From contig NC_091879.1 in assembly GCF_019399895.1 (NCBI RefSeq), positions 3,923,001 to 3,987,000 on the forward strand: DNA of 64,000 nucleotides, read 5' to 3'. Shown here piece after piece: positions 62,601-64,000 of the stretch; the stretch's first letter is position 1, and every line of letters starts with the position of its first letter. Below the pieces are notes generated by a model, which worked only from the letters and a program-made list of their open reading frames with translations, was not told the DNA's origin and searched no databases. Source of the stretch: Cardiocondyla obscurior (lineage: Eukaryota; Arthropoda; Insecta; Hymenoptera; Formicidae). A program made the translations under genes and the position numbers.

Positions 62601-63628
62601 AGCTAATGAGACGGTTTTCTCGTCCCGCTTTTCATCGTTCTTCTCCAAATCAAGTGCTTCGGACGCAGTCGTTCCTAGATCGTTCGCACCTTTTTTAAAT
62701 CCCGAAGAATTTTCACCGTGCATCGTAGTCGGTTCACGATCATGTGCCTCCATTGTATGATCCTCCGCTTCCTCTTCCAAGTCAGTCACGATCGTATTTT
62801 TGTCCTTTCTCGAAACAACTTCCTTATGATCGAGCTTTATCATTTTCTCCTTCTTTTCGTCGGGTCTGACGGCGCCTTCCGGCGTAGATTTCGCGGTCGT
62901 CGAATGAGGATCCTTGACAGATTTGACGGTCGATATTTCTTGTTTATTCGTAGCTACGTCATTTTCCTCTTCATATTTCACGGAGAACTTCTCTCCTGCT
63001 TCTTTCGTCTTCAAAATATCCGTAACGTTCGCGATTAACTTCTCGTTGACAATGTTTTCCTTTGTATTCGGAGACACGATCTTGGTCGTATTGAATTTCT
63101 CACGGCTGAGAGGTTCTTGAAGCGCGTCATCTTCTATGTTCTTGCTGCCCTGCTTCGAATCGTTAAAAGATAGCTTCGCAGTCTCTTCGGTTACTTCGTT
63201 CTTACTCGAGAGCCTGAAGAGATCTTCGGAAACGACTTTTGTGCTGGTGCTTTTCCCGGGGCCTTCAGCGATCTCTCCGTACCTCGGCTTTCTGCTTCCA
63301 TCCGGCGACGTACTTTCCAGCGCGTCGCTCGATTTTTCTACGTGCAAATTTCCACGCGTCGTTACGTCATTCTTTTCTCCATCCTGATTTGCGCTGTTAA
63401 CGACACTTTGCCGTGATCTATCATCCGCGTCATGACTTTTTCGATTCGTCAGCTCGGCACGTTCTCCATCTTCTTCCGCGGATGATCGATTTTGATAAAT
63501 AGCAGGTACTGTTGTCAGAAGTCTCGTGAGTTCCTGAGAAGTCGATACTTTTTGAGACTCAGATTTTTCGATAGCCGACGCCTCCGTAACTTCCGCCGCC
63601 GCATTGTCGAAGAGTAGCAGCAAAGTTC
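53682..63628 (-). CDS. Receptor-type protein tyrosine phosphatase with long Ser/Thr-rich ectodomain (5' end missing)
   Basis: Seven exons join in phase: 63628-60439, 60309-60117, 59865-59758, 57039-56872, 56189-55947, 54434-54168, 54041-53682, for about 1508 residues. The first listed exon starts at an acceptor in the hydrophobic end of a signal peptide (LLLLFDNAAA), so the initiator lies upstream, probably off the window. Residues 1-1060 are disordered: Lys/Glu/Asp-rich first, then Thr/Ser-rich and mucin-like with many Asn-X-Ser/Thr sites. A small Cys-containing juxtamembrane module, one TM helix (VVVVSSVAFICLVLLAGLL), a basic Tyr-rich segment (NYGERCRPVSLDAYSLDS) and one PTP domain follow. 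The PTP domain shows KNRYANV, EYINASYV, YIACQAP, DFWRMIWEQ, the P-loop VHCSPGTGRTG with Cys and Arg intact, and the Q-loop VQTKEQY. The WPD loop reads WPV, so the general-acid Asp is missing and catalysis is doubtful. The short C-terminus ends soon after the domain. The fly counterpart may be CG42327, a low-certainty guess. Confidence 0.88.
54435..55946. other. Intron of the receptor phosphatase gene
   Basis: A 1.5-kb intron between two PTP-domain exons, bounded by GTGAGT and TTTTTTCAG on the minus strand. It contains a CA/TA dinucleotide patch (about 54684-54730) and no other feature I can support. Confidence 0.8.
56190..56871. other. Intron of the receptor phosphatase gene
   Basis: A 682-bp intron between the juxtamembrane exon and the first PTP exon, with GTAAGT and TTATTTCAG boundaries on the minus strand and an A run near 56597-56616. 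I see nothing else in it. Confidence 0.8.
57040..59757. other. Intron of the receptor phosphatase gene
   Basis: A 2.7-kb intron separating the transmembrane exon from the cytoplasmic juxtamembrane exon, starting GTAAGC and ending CTTGCAG on the minus strand. It contains A/T runs (58055-58080, 58730-58743, 59075-59088) and unsupported short frames only. Confidence 0.75.
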
Positions 63629-64000
63629 CTGAAACAGCGCAGTTCGATTTTGTAACTTTAAAAAAAAGCTCACGCCTATCTTTTTAGGACTACAATGTTT
63701 ATTTTATATTCTTTTTCTTCTCTCTTTTTTATTTTTGATCACAAATATGCTGACAAGCACTTTGGTTTGGCGCACGAAAACAGAAATGCTTCGCGCGCTC
63801 ATCAACCGCAGGATCTGGTTTTTCTCGATGCGAAAAAAAAAGAAAGAAAAAAAAAAAGAAAAAAAAAATGTAGCGTGCGTAGACAAGGCGTTTAACTGTT
63901 CGAAAAACCGGTTGTCCATGGAATTACCGGAGGCGAGCTCCTTCGAAACTATTCACGAGGTTCTGCGATACAGTTCGCGTTCTGCAAATTGAAAGCGTTC
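63629..64000. other. Upstream intron of the receptor phosphatase gene, to the window edge
   Basis: The minus-strand sequence before 63628 ends in a CTGTTTCAG acceptor, so this is intron or 5' region. It has a purine-rich A/G tract (63831-63868). No ATG-donor exon supplying the missing signal-peptide start is visible before the edge. Confidence 0.55.

Noticed and set aside
1..64000. CRISPR arrays, bacterial operons, rRNA or tRNA genes, integrated viral genes
   Set aside because: No spaced direct repeats, no cloverleaf or rRNA blocks, and no capsid, polymerase, transposase or integrase motifs were seen; the window is eukaryotic with introns.

Overview
The window reads as nuclear DNA of an insect, most likely a hymenopteran and plausibly an ant. 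The coding segments are interrupted by short GT-AG introns, noncoding DNA is AT-rich but keeps many CpGs, and the recognisable proteins (a CYP9-like P450, an insect-type SLC12 cotransporter, a single-copy GLG1, ERp44) are typical insect orthologues. The ant assignment is inference from overall character; no species marker is present.

Layout, left to right. 1-11390 has no protein gene I can support. It carries two copies, one partial, of a spliced-looking dispersed repeat, plus hairpins and simple repeats. 11391-13272 (minus) is a large first coding exon of a secreted or membrane protein, probably the extracellular part of a GPR158/GPR179-like class C orphan receptor; the rest of that gene was not found. 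13273-20512 is intergenic. 20513-25415 (minus) is a complete 14-exon Golgi apparatus protein 1 gene (GLG1, about 1133 aa). 26372-29402 (plus) is a complete 6-exon ERp44 gene (411 aa) ending in KDEL. These two secretory-pathway genes are head to head, 956 bp apart. 31165-32706 (plus) is an intact single-exon CYP9-like P450 (513 aa) with a good TATA box. 33613-43188 (minus) is a complete 19-exon SLC12 cation-chloride cotransporter (about 1029 aa); its first coding exon is only 8 nt and lies 3.7 kb upstream. 43456-53600 has no supported gene. 53682-63628 (minus) is a receptor tyrosine phosphatase lacking only its 5' exon(s): a roughly 1060-residue Ser/Thr/Glu/Lys-rich ectodomain in one exon, one transmembrane exon, a basic juxtamembrane exon and a single PTP domain.

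The most interesting points are these. (1) The phosphatase has Val in place of the catalytic WPD-loop Asp while keeping the P-loop Cys and Arg. (2) The SLC12 protein has Asn where K+-transporting NKCCs have a K+-site Tyr, and it lacks the usual N-terminal SPAK docking and Thr phosphosite pattern, which suggests a non-NKCC transport mode. (3) A repeat family keeps a conserved two-exon splice architecture, with a 44-nt exon in both full copies, but no conserved reading frame, which suggests a dispersed noncoding RNA family. (4) Several long near-perfect hairpins resemble miRNA precursors or MITEs, the best being inside an SLC12 intron. Exon boundaries were read by eye from splice consensus and phase continuity. 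Copy numbers, expression and orthology need searches I could not run.
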